Under the pieces are notes generated by a model. It made no database searches and was not told the DNA's origin. It saw only the letters and a program-made list of their open reading frames with translations. The position numbers were made by a program, and so were the translations under genes. From positions 2,121 to 13,648 of the forward strand of contig VXRS01000302.1 of assembly GCA_009838385.1 (NCBI GenBank): 11,528 nucleotides of DNA. Reading direction: 5' to 3'. Below are positions 1 to 6,291 of this stretch, piece by piece (the first letter of the stretch is position 1; the number at the start of each line of letters is the position of its first letter). Source of the DNA: Dehalococcoidia bacterium. Lineage in GTDB: Bacteria > Chloroflexota > Dehalococcoidia > Tepidiformales > Tepidiformaceae.

Positions 1-251
1 GCGCGGGAGGGGGAGCAAATGGTGGTGGTGTGGAAGTTCCGGTAGCGAATCCCGTTGGCCGCGAGGCGATCCATGGCAGGGGTGTCGATCGAAGAGCCAT
101 AGCACCCGAGGTGCCCGAAACCAACATCATCGAGCATGATGAAGACGACGTTGGGGCTTCCCGGCGCCGGCCTCGGAGGCTCAGGCCACCACGGCGTCGA
201 CTCGCTCGTGTAGCGTCCGATATGACCCTGGAAATACGGTTCGCTGCTCAT
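1..251 (-). CDS. Sulfatase (alkaline-phosphatase superfamily), N-terminal part, cut by the window edge
   Basis: Formylglycine-dependent sulfatases hydrolyse sulfate esters. Only the first 83 codons are inside the window. The frame reads NVVFIMLDDVGFGHLGCYG at residues 34-52, the typical sulfatase opening, with D41-D42 expected to bind the active-site divalent metal. ICSPSR follows at residues 78-83. C79 in C-S-P-S-R is the cysteine that formylglycine-generating enzyme would oxidise, so this is the cysteine (aerobic FGE-type) class. The ATG at 249-251 is preceded by GAGGTG at 258-263 (minus sense, 6-nt spacing), a good ribosome site. There is no clear signal peptide: residues 1-33 are polar and Pro/Trp-rich, so the enzyme may be cytoplasmic or exported another way. 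It is divergent from the RND exporter gene. The substrate cannot be told from this fragment; aryl, steryl or glycan sulfates are all possible. The family call is secure. Confidence 0.93.
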   Translation of the reverse strand, partial: MSSEPYFQGHIGRYTSESTPWWPEPPRPAPGSPNVVFIMLDDVGFGHLGCYGSSIDTPAMDRLAANGIRYRNFHTTTICSPSR

Positions 252-429
252 CTCTCACACCTCGGCTGATTGGGGAGCGCCCCCCTTGAGGGAAAGCGCC
301 TGGTGGCACAAGTTCGCGCAGTATAGCGGCAGCCTCTGGCGAGGCGAGCCGAGGGGCAAGCGCCAGGCCCTGAGGGTCCTCCTGCCGGGATCTGGAAGCT
401 AGCCAACACTCAGCGGGGAGCCGCTTCGC

Positions 430-446
430 TAGAATGGCGGACCATG
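430..446 (+). promoter_or_regulatory. Possible leaderless -10 element (TAGAAT) just upstream of the exporter start
   Basis: TAGAAT at 430-435 fits the TANNNT form of a bacterial -10 box. It ends 8 nt before the ATG at 444-446, so transcription could begin at or next to the start codon. No convincing Shine-Dalgarno sequence is present; the only G-rich run, GGCGG at 436-440, is just 3 nt from the ATG. The other plus-strand gene here (6292) does have a good ribosome site, so the contrast is real. No -35 match is seen 16-18 nt upstream. Weak evidence. Confidence 0.3.
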
Positions 447-2921
447 AGCCGTGTTCTCGACAGGCTGAGCTGGCTGGTCACCGTCCGGCCATACATCACG
501 ATCGCCATTCTCGTCCTCATCACCGTCGTAATGGTCGTAGGCGCCGGGCGGCGCGCGGAGGTAATCGAAGGGGCGGCCCTGGCGTTTCTCCCACCCGGCA
601 ACGCCGTCGCGAACGCGCTCAATGAGATCGAAAAAGTCTTTTCCGAAACGGGCGACGTCAGCGTGGCCACGATCATCTTTCGGGGCGAGGCGCTCACGCC
701 TGGCGGGCTCTCCCAGATGGACGCCCTCGTCGAGGAGCTCGTCGCCGATCCGAAGATAGGCGCCCTTCTGGCGCCGGGGGATTCGATCGGCTCACCCGCG
801 GCGCTGTTCCGGGCTGTGCTCCAGGTCGACAGTTTCGAGTCGGTCACGCAGGCAGAGATCGACGCCGTCCGCAGCCTGCCCGAAGTCGCGGGCGCGCTCA
901 CCGCCTTGACCGGAACGGACACGGACGGCACGCCGGTCGCGATCGCCACCCTCAGCCTCATCGACACCGACGACGAGCGAATCAAGGAGGCCGAGCGGAC
1001 GATCAACGAGGTGGCGGCCGCCGACGAAGGCCCCCTGCAGGTGAGCAGCGTGTCTCCCATCGTGATCGAGGACGAGTACAAGGAGGCCACGGAGTCGGGG
1101 TTGGTGCCCCTGCTGGGGCTGGCGCTCATTCTGATTCTCGCCCTCATCCTGCTGTTCCTGCGCACGCTTTCCGATCTGTTGCTCACCTTCGTGGGGCTGC
1201 TCATGTCCCTCATCTGGGTCATCGGCGCGGAAGGCTGGCTGGGGCCGGACGCGCTCGGCTGGATCGGCCCGCCGAGTTCGCTCACGGCTATGGTCCCCAT
1301 CATCGTGATCAGCCTCACGGTGGATTACGCCATCCAGGCCGTCTCTCACTACCGTGAGCAGCGAACCGAGGGCACGTCCGTGATAGACGCGGTCAGGACG
1401 GGGTTGGGAAATGTCACGATCCCGCTGGTCCTCGCCGCTGTCACGACGATGGTGAGCCTCCTGGCGAACCTGTTCTCCCCCATTTCCGTGGTGGGTGACT
1501 TCGGCATCGTTGCAGCCCTCGGCGTCGGGATGAGCCTGATCGTCATGCTGACGCTCCTCCCCGCCGCCCGCACCATCATCGATCGCAGGAGCGAGAGGCG
1601 AGGCAAGCTGAAGCCGCCCCGGCCGGTTGCCAATGCGCTGCCCGGCATCCGGCGGCTCGCTGAAGTGCTGGGGACATCGGTCTCGCGCCGGCCGGCGCCC
1701 TACTTCGTCGTGATCCTCGCGATCACGATCGGCTTCGGATTCGCGGCCACCAGACTCGAGACGGGGTTCGACATCCGTGACATCCTACCCAGGGGCGGGA
1801 CCGTTCTGGAGGATATCGAGACGCTTGAATCGGCCGTCGGCGGCTCGACGGAGATGGCCAGCATCCTCGTGAAGGCGGAAGCCACGGAAACCCGGACCTA
1901 CCTGAACCTCCACGACCTGCGGGAAGCCTTCGAGGATCCGGCGCGCCGTCCCCAGGCGGCCGCCGGCCCCATCGTGGTGTCGTACGAGCTGATCGTGCGT
2001 GACTGGATCGACGATAGCGGGGAGCCGGGGGACAAGTATGACCCCGAGCTGGCCGCCCTCTTCCACGAGGCATCCGCGGGCGTGGAACTCGATCCGGAGC
2101 TGCTGCAGCAGTTCCTCGACAAGCTCAAGGAGAGAGATCCCAGCGTCGCCCATGCGCTGGTCGACAACCCCGACGGCGCCGACTCCCTACTGGTCCAGTT
2201 TCCCGCCTACTCGGCCGATCCCCACACAACGAGGGCGCTCCAGGAGGAGCTCGAGGCCCTCTGGTTCGGGGAGGACGGTACGGTCACGGTCACGTCCCCA
2301 ACCATCGTTTCCATCGCCGTCACGGACGAGATTACGGGCCGGCAAACGGAAGCCATCAGCACGACCATCGCGATGGCGTTCGGCATCCTCGCCATCTTCT
2401 TCTGGGTCACCCTGCGACAGCCGGTGCTGGCCTTCATCGCGGTCGCGCCCGTCGTGCTGGTGCTCATCTGGGTACTGGGCACGATGGCCCTGGTCGGTAT
2501 CCCCTACACGCTGGTCACCGCCATCATCACGGCGCTCTCGATCGGGATCGGCGTGGACTACACGATTCACGTGATTCACCGCTACCGGGAGGAGTTCTCC
2601 CACGCGCGCAATCCCGAGCAGGCCGCCATCCGAACGTTGTCGACGACGGGATCGGCGCTGCTCGGTTCGGCGCTCACGACCGCTCTTGGCCTGGGAGCGC
2701 TGGTGCTCGCGCCCACGCTCGCATCGCGGGAGTTCGGGATCACAGCAGCGATCACGATCGGCTACGCGCTCATCATCTCGATCCTGCTGGTCCCGCCGGC
2801 TATGACTGTCTGGGGCGCGTATCAGAACATGCGGCTGCGCTCGATGGTGGAGCGGGTGTGGGAGGAGCTCGACGTGGCGATCGAGGGCGTCCACGAGCAG
2901 TACGAGCAAGAGTCGTCGTAG
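444..2921 (+). CDS. RND superfamily (MMPL/Patched-like, COG1033) exporter, possible sterol/lipid transporter
   Basis: Inner-membrane proton-driven transporter of 825 residues with the duplicated RND fold. TM1 is near 16-35, a large periplasmic domain spans about 40-215, and TM2-6 lie between about 219 and 373. TM7 is near 418-437, a second periplasmic domain spans about 440-630, and TM8-12 lie between about 636 and 792. Each half carries a Asp-Tyr pair in the fourth helix of its bundle: D294-Y295 in SLTVDYAIQ and D705-Y706 in SIGIGVDYTIH. These correspond to the proton-relay pairs known from MmpL3. HRYREE at 712-717 is typical of COG1033 proteins. Members of this branch carry hydrophobic lipids, such as hopanoids (HpnN), sterols (BstA of methanotrophs) and mycolates (MmpL3). 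The gene converges on the sterol methyltransferase gene with only 10 bp between stop codons. No periplasmic adaptor or outer-membrane partner is visible. Family secure; lipid cargo inferred from family and neighbours. Confidence 0.94.
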   Translation: MSRVLDRLSWLVTVRPYITIAILVLITVVMVVGAGRRAEVIEGAALAFLPPGNAVANALNEIEKVFSETGDVSVATIIFRGEALTPGGLSQMDALVEELVADPKIGALLAPGDSIGSPAALFRAVLQVDSFESVTQAEIDAVRSLPEVAGALTALTGTDTDGTPVAIATLSLIDTDDERIKEAERTINEVAAADEGPLQVSSVSPIVIEDEYKEATESGLVPLLGLALILILALILLFLRTLSDLLLTFVGLLMSLIWVIGAEGWLGPDALGWIGPPSSLTAMVPIIVISLTVDYAIQAVSHYREQRTEGTSVIDAVRTGLGNVTIPLVLAAVTTMVSLLANLFSPISVVGDFGIVAALGVGMSLIVMLTLLPAARTIIDRRSERRGKLKPPRPVANALPGIRRLAEVLGTSVSRRPAPYFVVILAITIGFGFAATRLETGFDIRDILPRGGTVLEDIETLESAVGGSTEMASILVKAEATETRTYLNLHDLREAFEDPARRPQAAAGPIVVSYELIVRDWIDDSGEPGDKYDPELAALFHEASAGVELDPELLQQFLDKLKERDPSVAHALVDNPDGADSLLVQFPAYSADPHTTRALQEELEALWFGEDGTVTVTSPTIVSIAVTDEITGRQTEAISTTIAMAFGILAIFFWVTLRQPVLAFIAVAPVVLVLIWVLGTMALVGIPYTLVTAIITALSIGIGVDYTIHVIHRYREEFSHARNPEQAAIRTLSTTGSALLGSALTTALGLGALVLAPTLASREFGITAAITIGYALIISILLVPPAMTVWGAYQNMRLRSMVERVWEELDVAIEGVHEQYEQESS

Positions 2922-2931
2922 GCGCCAGGGC

Positions 2932-3966
2932 CTAGAGAGGCTTTCGAGCCAGAAAACAGTACAGCGGCGTGAATATCCCGGTCTTGCCGCCTGCAACATA
3001 GGCGTCCGCGGTCCGATCCAGGAGGCGGATGACTTCCGCGGAGCCCTTCGGGAACAGCCGCACGGTTTCGGCGAGCTTGACTCCTCCGAATATCGCTTTG
3101 CGGCCCCATGGGAGCCTGCGCACCGCGCTCCCCGGCGTTCCCTGGCGAGTCTCCATGGGCTGATACCAGGGTGTGGATGGTCCTTCCTGGACATCCCGGT
3201 CCATCCCCTCAATGACCTCGAACCCGACCGCTTCAAGCGCGTGATTCACTTCCGCAAAGGTCGCGATGTCGTTCAGCGCGATGCCGAGCATGAGCTCTTG
3301 CTTGATGGCCCTGTGGCGGCTGTCGTTCGGATCGAACTTCTCCGTCAGGCACATCTCCTGGCCCCAGAGGAGGGCTCCCGGTTTCAGCACGCGGAAGATC
3401 TCTGCGAACGCGCCCTGCTTGTCCGGCGCGTGGCAGGTTGACTCGATGGCGTACCCGCGGTCGAAGGCGGCGTCCGGTATGCCGCTCATATCCATGAAGC
3501 TGCACGTCTCGTAATCGACCATGTGGTCGAGTCCCGCCTCGGCAGTTAGCTGCTTCGCCATCGCCAGCTGGATTTCGTTGATGTTGACTCCTGAGACGCG
3601 GACGCCGGCCTCACGGACAACCCGTCGCATGGGGCCGCCGATTCCACATCCGACGTCGACCACGGTCATGCCCTCTTCCAACTCCAGCTTGGAGATCATC
3701 AACCGCTGATGCCGCTCCTGTGACTGCTCCAGGCTCTCCGAGGGCTTGAGCGGCGCGAAGTGCAGGGATTCGCTCCAGCCCCAGACCATGAACGCCGTGC
3801 ACAGGTCGTAGTACTCCTTCGCCGTTTCGCTATGGGAGTAATCGCTCGACCCATCGGCGGCCATCGCCGCGACGTCGGTCCACTTGTTGAAATCTCGCAC
3901 GCGACCTGTGACGTCGGAGCCGCTGTACGAGTGGTTCAACTCTCTCAGGAGCGTACGTAGCTGCAC
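2932..3966 (-). CDS. Sterol C-24 methyltransferase homologue (Erg6/SMT family)
   Basis: SAM-dependent methyltransferase of 344 residues, expected to add a methyl group to the side-chain double bond of a sterol. The SMT regions appear in order. A region I equivalent, WGWSESLHFAP, lies at 62-72. The SAM-binding motif I, VVDVGCGIGGP, is at 102-112. YAIESTCHAP at 172-181 is nearly identical to the Erg6 YxIEATCHAP signature. TPWYQP at 265-270 matches the Erg6 PWYYP segment, and the C-terminal sterol-MT domain ends AGGKTGIFTPLYCFLARKP (325-343). Length fits the family (about 340-380). No membrane segment is seen. The start is GTG at 3966; the next in-frame codons upstream contain no start before a TAG at 3994-3996. 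The ribosome site is poor (GGGGG at 3979-3983, minus sense, in a short inverted repeat). The P450 gene lies 77 bp upstream on the same strand, so co-transcription is likely. Region I deviates from eukaryotic YEYGWG. Family very secure; natural substrate unproven. Confidence 0.95.
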   Translation of the reverse strand: MQLRTLLRELNHSYSGSDVTGRVRDFNKWTDVAAMAADGSSDYSHSETAKEYYDLCTAFMVWGWSESLHFAPLKPSESLEQSQERHQRLMISKLELEEGMTVVDVGCGIGGPMRRVVREAGVRVSGVNINEIQLAMAKQLTAEAGLDHMVDYETCSFMDMSGIPDAAFDRGYAIESTCHAPDKQGAFAEIFRVLKPGALLWGQEMCLTEKFDPNDSRHRAIKQELMLGIALNDIATFAEVNHALEAVGFEVIEGMDRDVQEGPSTPWYQPMETRQGTPGSAVRRLPWGRKAIFGGVKLAETVRLFPKGSAEVIRLLDRTADAYVAGGKTGIFTPLYCFLARKPL

Positions 3967-4043
3967 CGCTTGGGGTTCCCCCTTGCCTTTGGTCTATGGC
4001 CAGCCGACAAATTGCCGAACGGAGTCCGAAGAGAACCGGCGCC

Positions 4044-6068
4044 TCAGGTTGGGATCTCGCGCCTCTTCTCGGCGATCACGAACTTGATCCTCTTGCTGAT
4101 AGAGAGCGAGGGGAACGGGTTAATCCGCAGGGGCTTGTTTTCGGGCGACACCTTGATGGTGAAGTAGTGCGCCAGCATCAGCAGGTTGGCGCTGAGCTGC
4201 AACTCCATCCAGCGCGAGCCGAGGCAGGTGTGCGTACCCAGCCCGTACGGGGCGTAGCCGGGACCGCGATGCTCGTCTCGAGGAGGCAGGTAGCGGTCGA
4301 TGTCGAACTTCTCGGGATCGGGGAACACGTCGCTCATGTAGTGCGAGGCCGTCTGGGCGATGTGGATCTCCGATCCCTCGGGGAGCTCGTACCCCTCCAC
4401 CACGCAGGCGTTCATCACGGTCCGGATCGACACAGGGACGATCGGGTAGATGCGCATGGACTCCATGATGAACCGGTGGGTGGTGTCGATGGCTTCCAGG
4501 GTGAAGTCCTCGGGGGAGGGATCGCCGTCGGCGAAGAGGGCATCCGCTTCGGCACGGATCCGCTCATAGAGATCGGGCTGCGTGGCCATGGCGTAGAGGG
4601 CGAAGCTGAGCCCGTCGCCGAGGTACACGCTCGCAATCAGCGGGGCCGAAAGCGCGAAGCGCAGATTCGATTCGGGGAGGAACTGCGGATCGCTCGCGTG
4701 CAGGCTGAGCAGATCGTCGGCGAGGTCGCGGGGACATCCGGCCCGCTGGGCGGGGGTGTGGATGCCCTGGACGCGGTCCAGCAACGTCTCGATACCCCTC
4801 GCCTTCCGCTTCATCCCCGGAGTGTTCAGCATGAACTTGGGCAGAACCTTCACGACTCGCGTGGCGAGCGCCCGTTCCTTGTACACGCTCAGGTCGTCGA
4901 GGAGGTCCTGCGACTGCACGCTGAGCATGAGCGGCGAGATCTGCGAATTAATCAGCTTCCGGGACATGGGGCATGCGGGGAAGGCGTCCCCGACCTTCCA
5001 GGTCGCCATGTGCGCGCGGGCGTTGGTGAAGACGGTATCCAGCTGCCCTTCCAGCCGCGCACGGGAGTAGGCCGGCTGCAGGGACTTGCGGAAGCGGAAG
5101 TGGTCGGCCCCGTCGAGGGAGGGGAGGATGCCGGACGCACCGTAGACCTTCTCGAACTCCTGGAGGTAGTCCTTGGCGCGCAGGAACGTGCGCCCGTGCC
5201 GGTGCGCCCAGCGATTGGTTTCGGGACCGGCGAGGAACGTCATGGTGTCGAGGAACGGCGGGTTGAGCCTGAACACCGGGCCGTACTCTTCCGCGAGATC
5301 GGCGAAGAGCCCCGGCAGGTTGCCTCTCCGGAGATGTCGGTTGAGCAACACCTTGTGCAGCGGAACCGTGGGGATCTCCTTGGTCAGCGTGGCGCGCCGG
5401 AGCAGCGGGCCGGCCAGGTTGTTGGCGACCGCATCGGCGATCGCCCGGCCGATCAGGTCCATCCTGCAGATGAGTTCGACGCGCTCCTCGTGCTCTTCCT
5501 CGATGGGGAAGACGAAGCGGAGGACGTCGCAGGTGTTCGCGAGCGCGATGATGATGACATCCCGCGGGTCGGGAATCTCGTTGTTGTAGAGCACGTTGCC
5601 GATACGCGTCGTCACGAACTCGGTCGAGCCGTTCTGCGAATCGCCTGTCTCTGCGCGCTGCCAGGCGATGCGCGACAGGGTCCAGAACTCGCCGTCGTGG
5701 TACTGGAGAATCTGCATCGCCACCAGACGCTCCAGGGTCACATCGATGATCGACTCGGCATGGGGCGCGAGGCGCTCGATCCAGTACTGGGCGTTCTGCT
5801 GGGCCGGTTCGTCGGCGATCTCCCGCAGGATGTCGTCAAGGGCGGCGTCTCCCGTGGGGGTCTTGTCCAGGAGGATGAGCGAGTCCATATCGGTATCGAT
5901 GCGAGAGATGAGGGACAACTCCGCGAGCACCGCCCCGACCACTGCACAGTTCAGGTCCCACCCGGGTACCTGGCGAAAGTAGCCGCTGTCCTCATTGAGG
6001 AGCATCAGGAGGAGTTCATCGGGCAGGGTGAGCGCTCGCGTTGCGACGCTTTCTGTAGCGAGAGTCAT
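4044..6068 (-). CDS. GPP34 (GOLPH3-like) domain fused to a cytochrome P450
   Basis: A 674-residue protein in one uninterrupted frame. Residues about 11-225 form a GPP34 domain: ALTLPDELLLMLL (12-24), GAVLAELSLISRID (45-58), KTPTGDAALDDILREIA (69-85), and an ERLV...IL segment (113-121). An IPDPRDVIIIALANTCDVLR stretch (165-184) follows. Residues about 230-670 are a P450. ExxR is E536-S-M-R539, the PERF-like segment is FDIDRY near 588-593, and the heme loop is YGLGTHTCLG with C615 as expected iron ligand. The I helix reads IASVY at 478-482 where AGxDT is usual, so the acid-alcohol pair is V-Y. The ATG at 6066-6068 is chosen because AGGA lies 8 nt upstream and the GPP34 homology starts soon after; a TTG at 6125 would add 19 residues lacking homology. 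No TM anchor or signal peptide is seen, so it is probably a peripheral membrane or cytosolic enzyme. Its redox partner is not encoded here. Both domain calls are firm; the reaction is unknown. Confidence 0.92.
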   Translation of the reverse strand: MTLATESVATRALTLPDELLLMLLNEDSGYFRQVPGWDLNCAVVGAVLAELSLISRIDTDMDSLILLDKTPTGDAALDDILREIADEPAQQNAQYWIERLAPHAESIIDVTLERLVAMQILQYHDGEFWTLSRIAWQRAETGDSQNGSTEFVTTRIGNVLYNNEIPDPRDVIIIALANTCDVLRFVFPIEEEHEERVELICRMDLIGRAIADAVANNLAGPLLRRATLTKEIPTVPLHKVLLNRHLRRGNLPGLFADLAEEYGPVFRLNPPFLDTMTFLAGPETNRWAHRHGRTFLRAKDYLQEFEKVYGASGILPSLDGADHFRFRKSLQPAYSRARLEGQLDTVFTNARAHMATWKVGDAFPACPMSRKLINSQISPLMLSVQSQDLLDDLSVYKERALATRVVKVLPKFMLNTPGMKRKARGIETLLDRVQGIHTPAQRAGCPRDLADDLLSLHASDPQFLPESNLRFALSAPLIASVYLGDGLSFALYAMATQPDLYERIRAEADALFADGDPSPEDFTLEAIDTTHRFIMESMRIYPIVPVSIRTVMNACVVEGYELPEGSEIHIAQTASHYMSDVFPDPEKFDIDRYLPPRDEHRGPGYAPYGLGTHTCLGSRWMELQLSANLLMLAHYFTIKVSPENKPLRINPFPSLSISKRIKFVIAEKRREIPT

Positions 6069-6081
6069 GAGTCCAATCCTC
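6066..6081 (-). promoter_or_regulatory. Ribosome binding site deciding the start of the GPP34-P450 gene
   Basis: On the minus strand GAGGA (6077-6081) stands 8 nt before an ATG at 6066-6068. This favours that ATG over the upstream in-frame TTG at 6123-6125, which has no comparable site and lies inside the best promoter candidate. Confidence 0.65.
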
Positions 6082-6124
6082 GAGGCGCGGGCTATCTCGC
6101 GGCAGGCGCCCGACCTCGAAAGCA

Positions 6125-6154
6125 AGTGTATCGCAAGCGAATCTAGGGGGTGAA
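6125..6154 (-). promoter_or_regulatory. Candidate sigma70-type promoter for the P450-methyltransferase pair
   Basis: On the minus strand TTCACC (6149-6154) and TACACT (6125-6130) are separated by 18 nt. Each matches its consensus hexamer at four of six bases. Transcription would begin near 6118, leaving a leader of about 50 nt before the ATG at 6068. The -10 box would overlap the alternative TTG start. Moderate matches in GC-rich DNA occur by chance, so this stays tentative. Confidence 0.28.
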
Positions 6155-6180
6155 ACCAATTCCGAAAGAAAGGAACGGTT

Positions 6181-6202
6181 CAGGTGTGAGTGTGCTCACC
6201 TG
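6181..6202. promoter_or_regulatory. Imperfect inverted repeat in the divergent P450/Rieske intergenic region (possible operator)
   Basis: CAGGTG at 6181-6186 is mirrored by CACCTG at 6197-6202, and an inner GAG/CTC pair extends the symmetry with a 2-nt offset. It lies between the divergent P450 and Rieske genes, about 90 bp before the Rieske ATG. A TAAGAT (6206-6211) that could serve as a plus-strand -10 box is next to it. A two-fold symmetric site in a shared divergent regulatory region is what a dimeric repressor such as a TetR-type protein would bind. No regulator gene is visible in the window. A chance repeat is possible. Confidence 0.35.
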
Positions 6203-6291
6203 ACGTAAGATTCGTGTGCGCCTACCGTAAATGGTGACTCTTCGGCAAAGGGGATCCGTTAGTCGAGATTCCAGGTGAGGAGTGTCGGACG

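Noticed and set aside
30..269. A 79-codon plus-strand frame at the left edge
   Set aside because: It is antisense to the sulfatase fragment, which carries the CSPSR active-site motif and its own ribosome site.
332..345. GCCTC-TGGC-GAGGC hairpin in the sulfatase/exporter gap
   Set aside because: A 5-bp stem without a T-run is expected by chance in GC-rich DNA; no gene ends here, so a terminator makes no sense.
2922..2931. A bidirectional terminator between the convergent exporter and methyltransferase genes
   Set aside because: Only 10 bp separate the stop codons and no hairpin with a T-run is seen there or just inside either gene end.
2187..3236. A 349-codon minus-strand frame spanning the exporter 3' end and methyltransferase 3' end
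   Set aside because: It crosses two well-supported genes, is very rich in Arg, Asp and Gly, and shows no motif.
3972..3981. GGGGTTCCCC inverted repeat between the P450 and methyltransferase genes, as a terminator
   Set aside because: Four-base arms with a 2-nt loop cannot form a stable hairpin and there is no T-run. At most it masks the weak ribosome site of the methyltransferase.
4044..6068. Calling the P450 a CYP51 sterol 14-demethylase
   Set aside because: The CYP51 I-helix signature (GGQHTS-like) is absent; the segment reads IASVYLGDG. The domain fusion is also foreign to CYP51.
3996..6146. A 716-codon open frame on the plus strand
   Set aside because: It lies antisense to the GPP34-P450 gene, whose protein shows clear conserved motifs. 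The plus-strand translation is rich in Arg, Gly, Glu, Val and His with no recognisable domain, as expected for a shadow frame in high-GC DNA.
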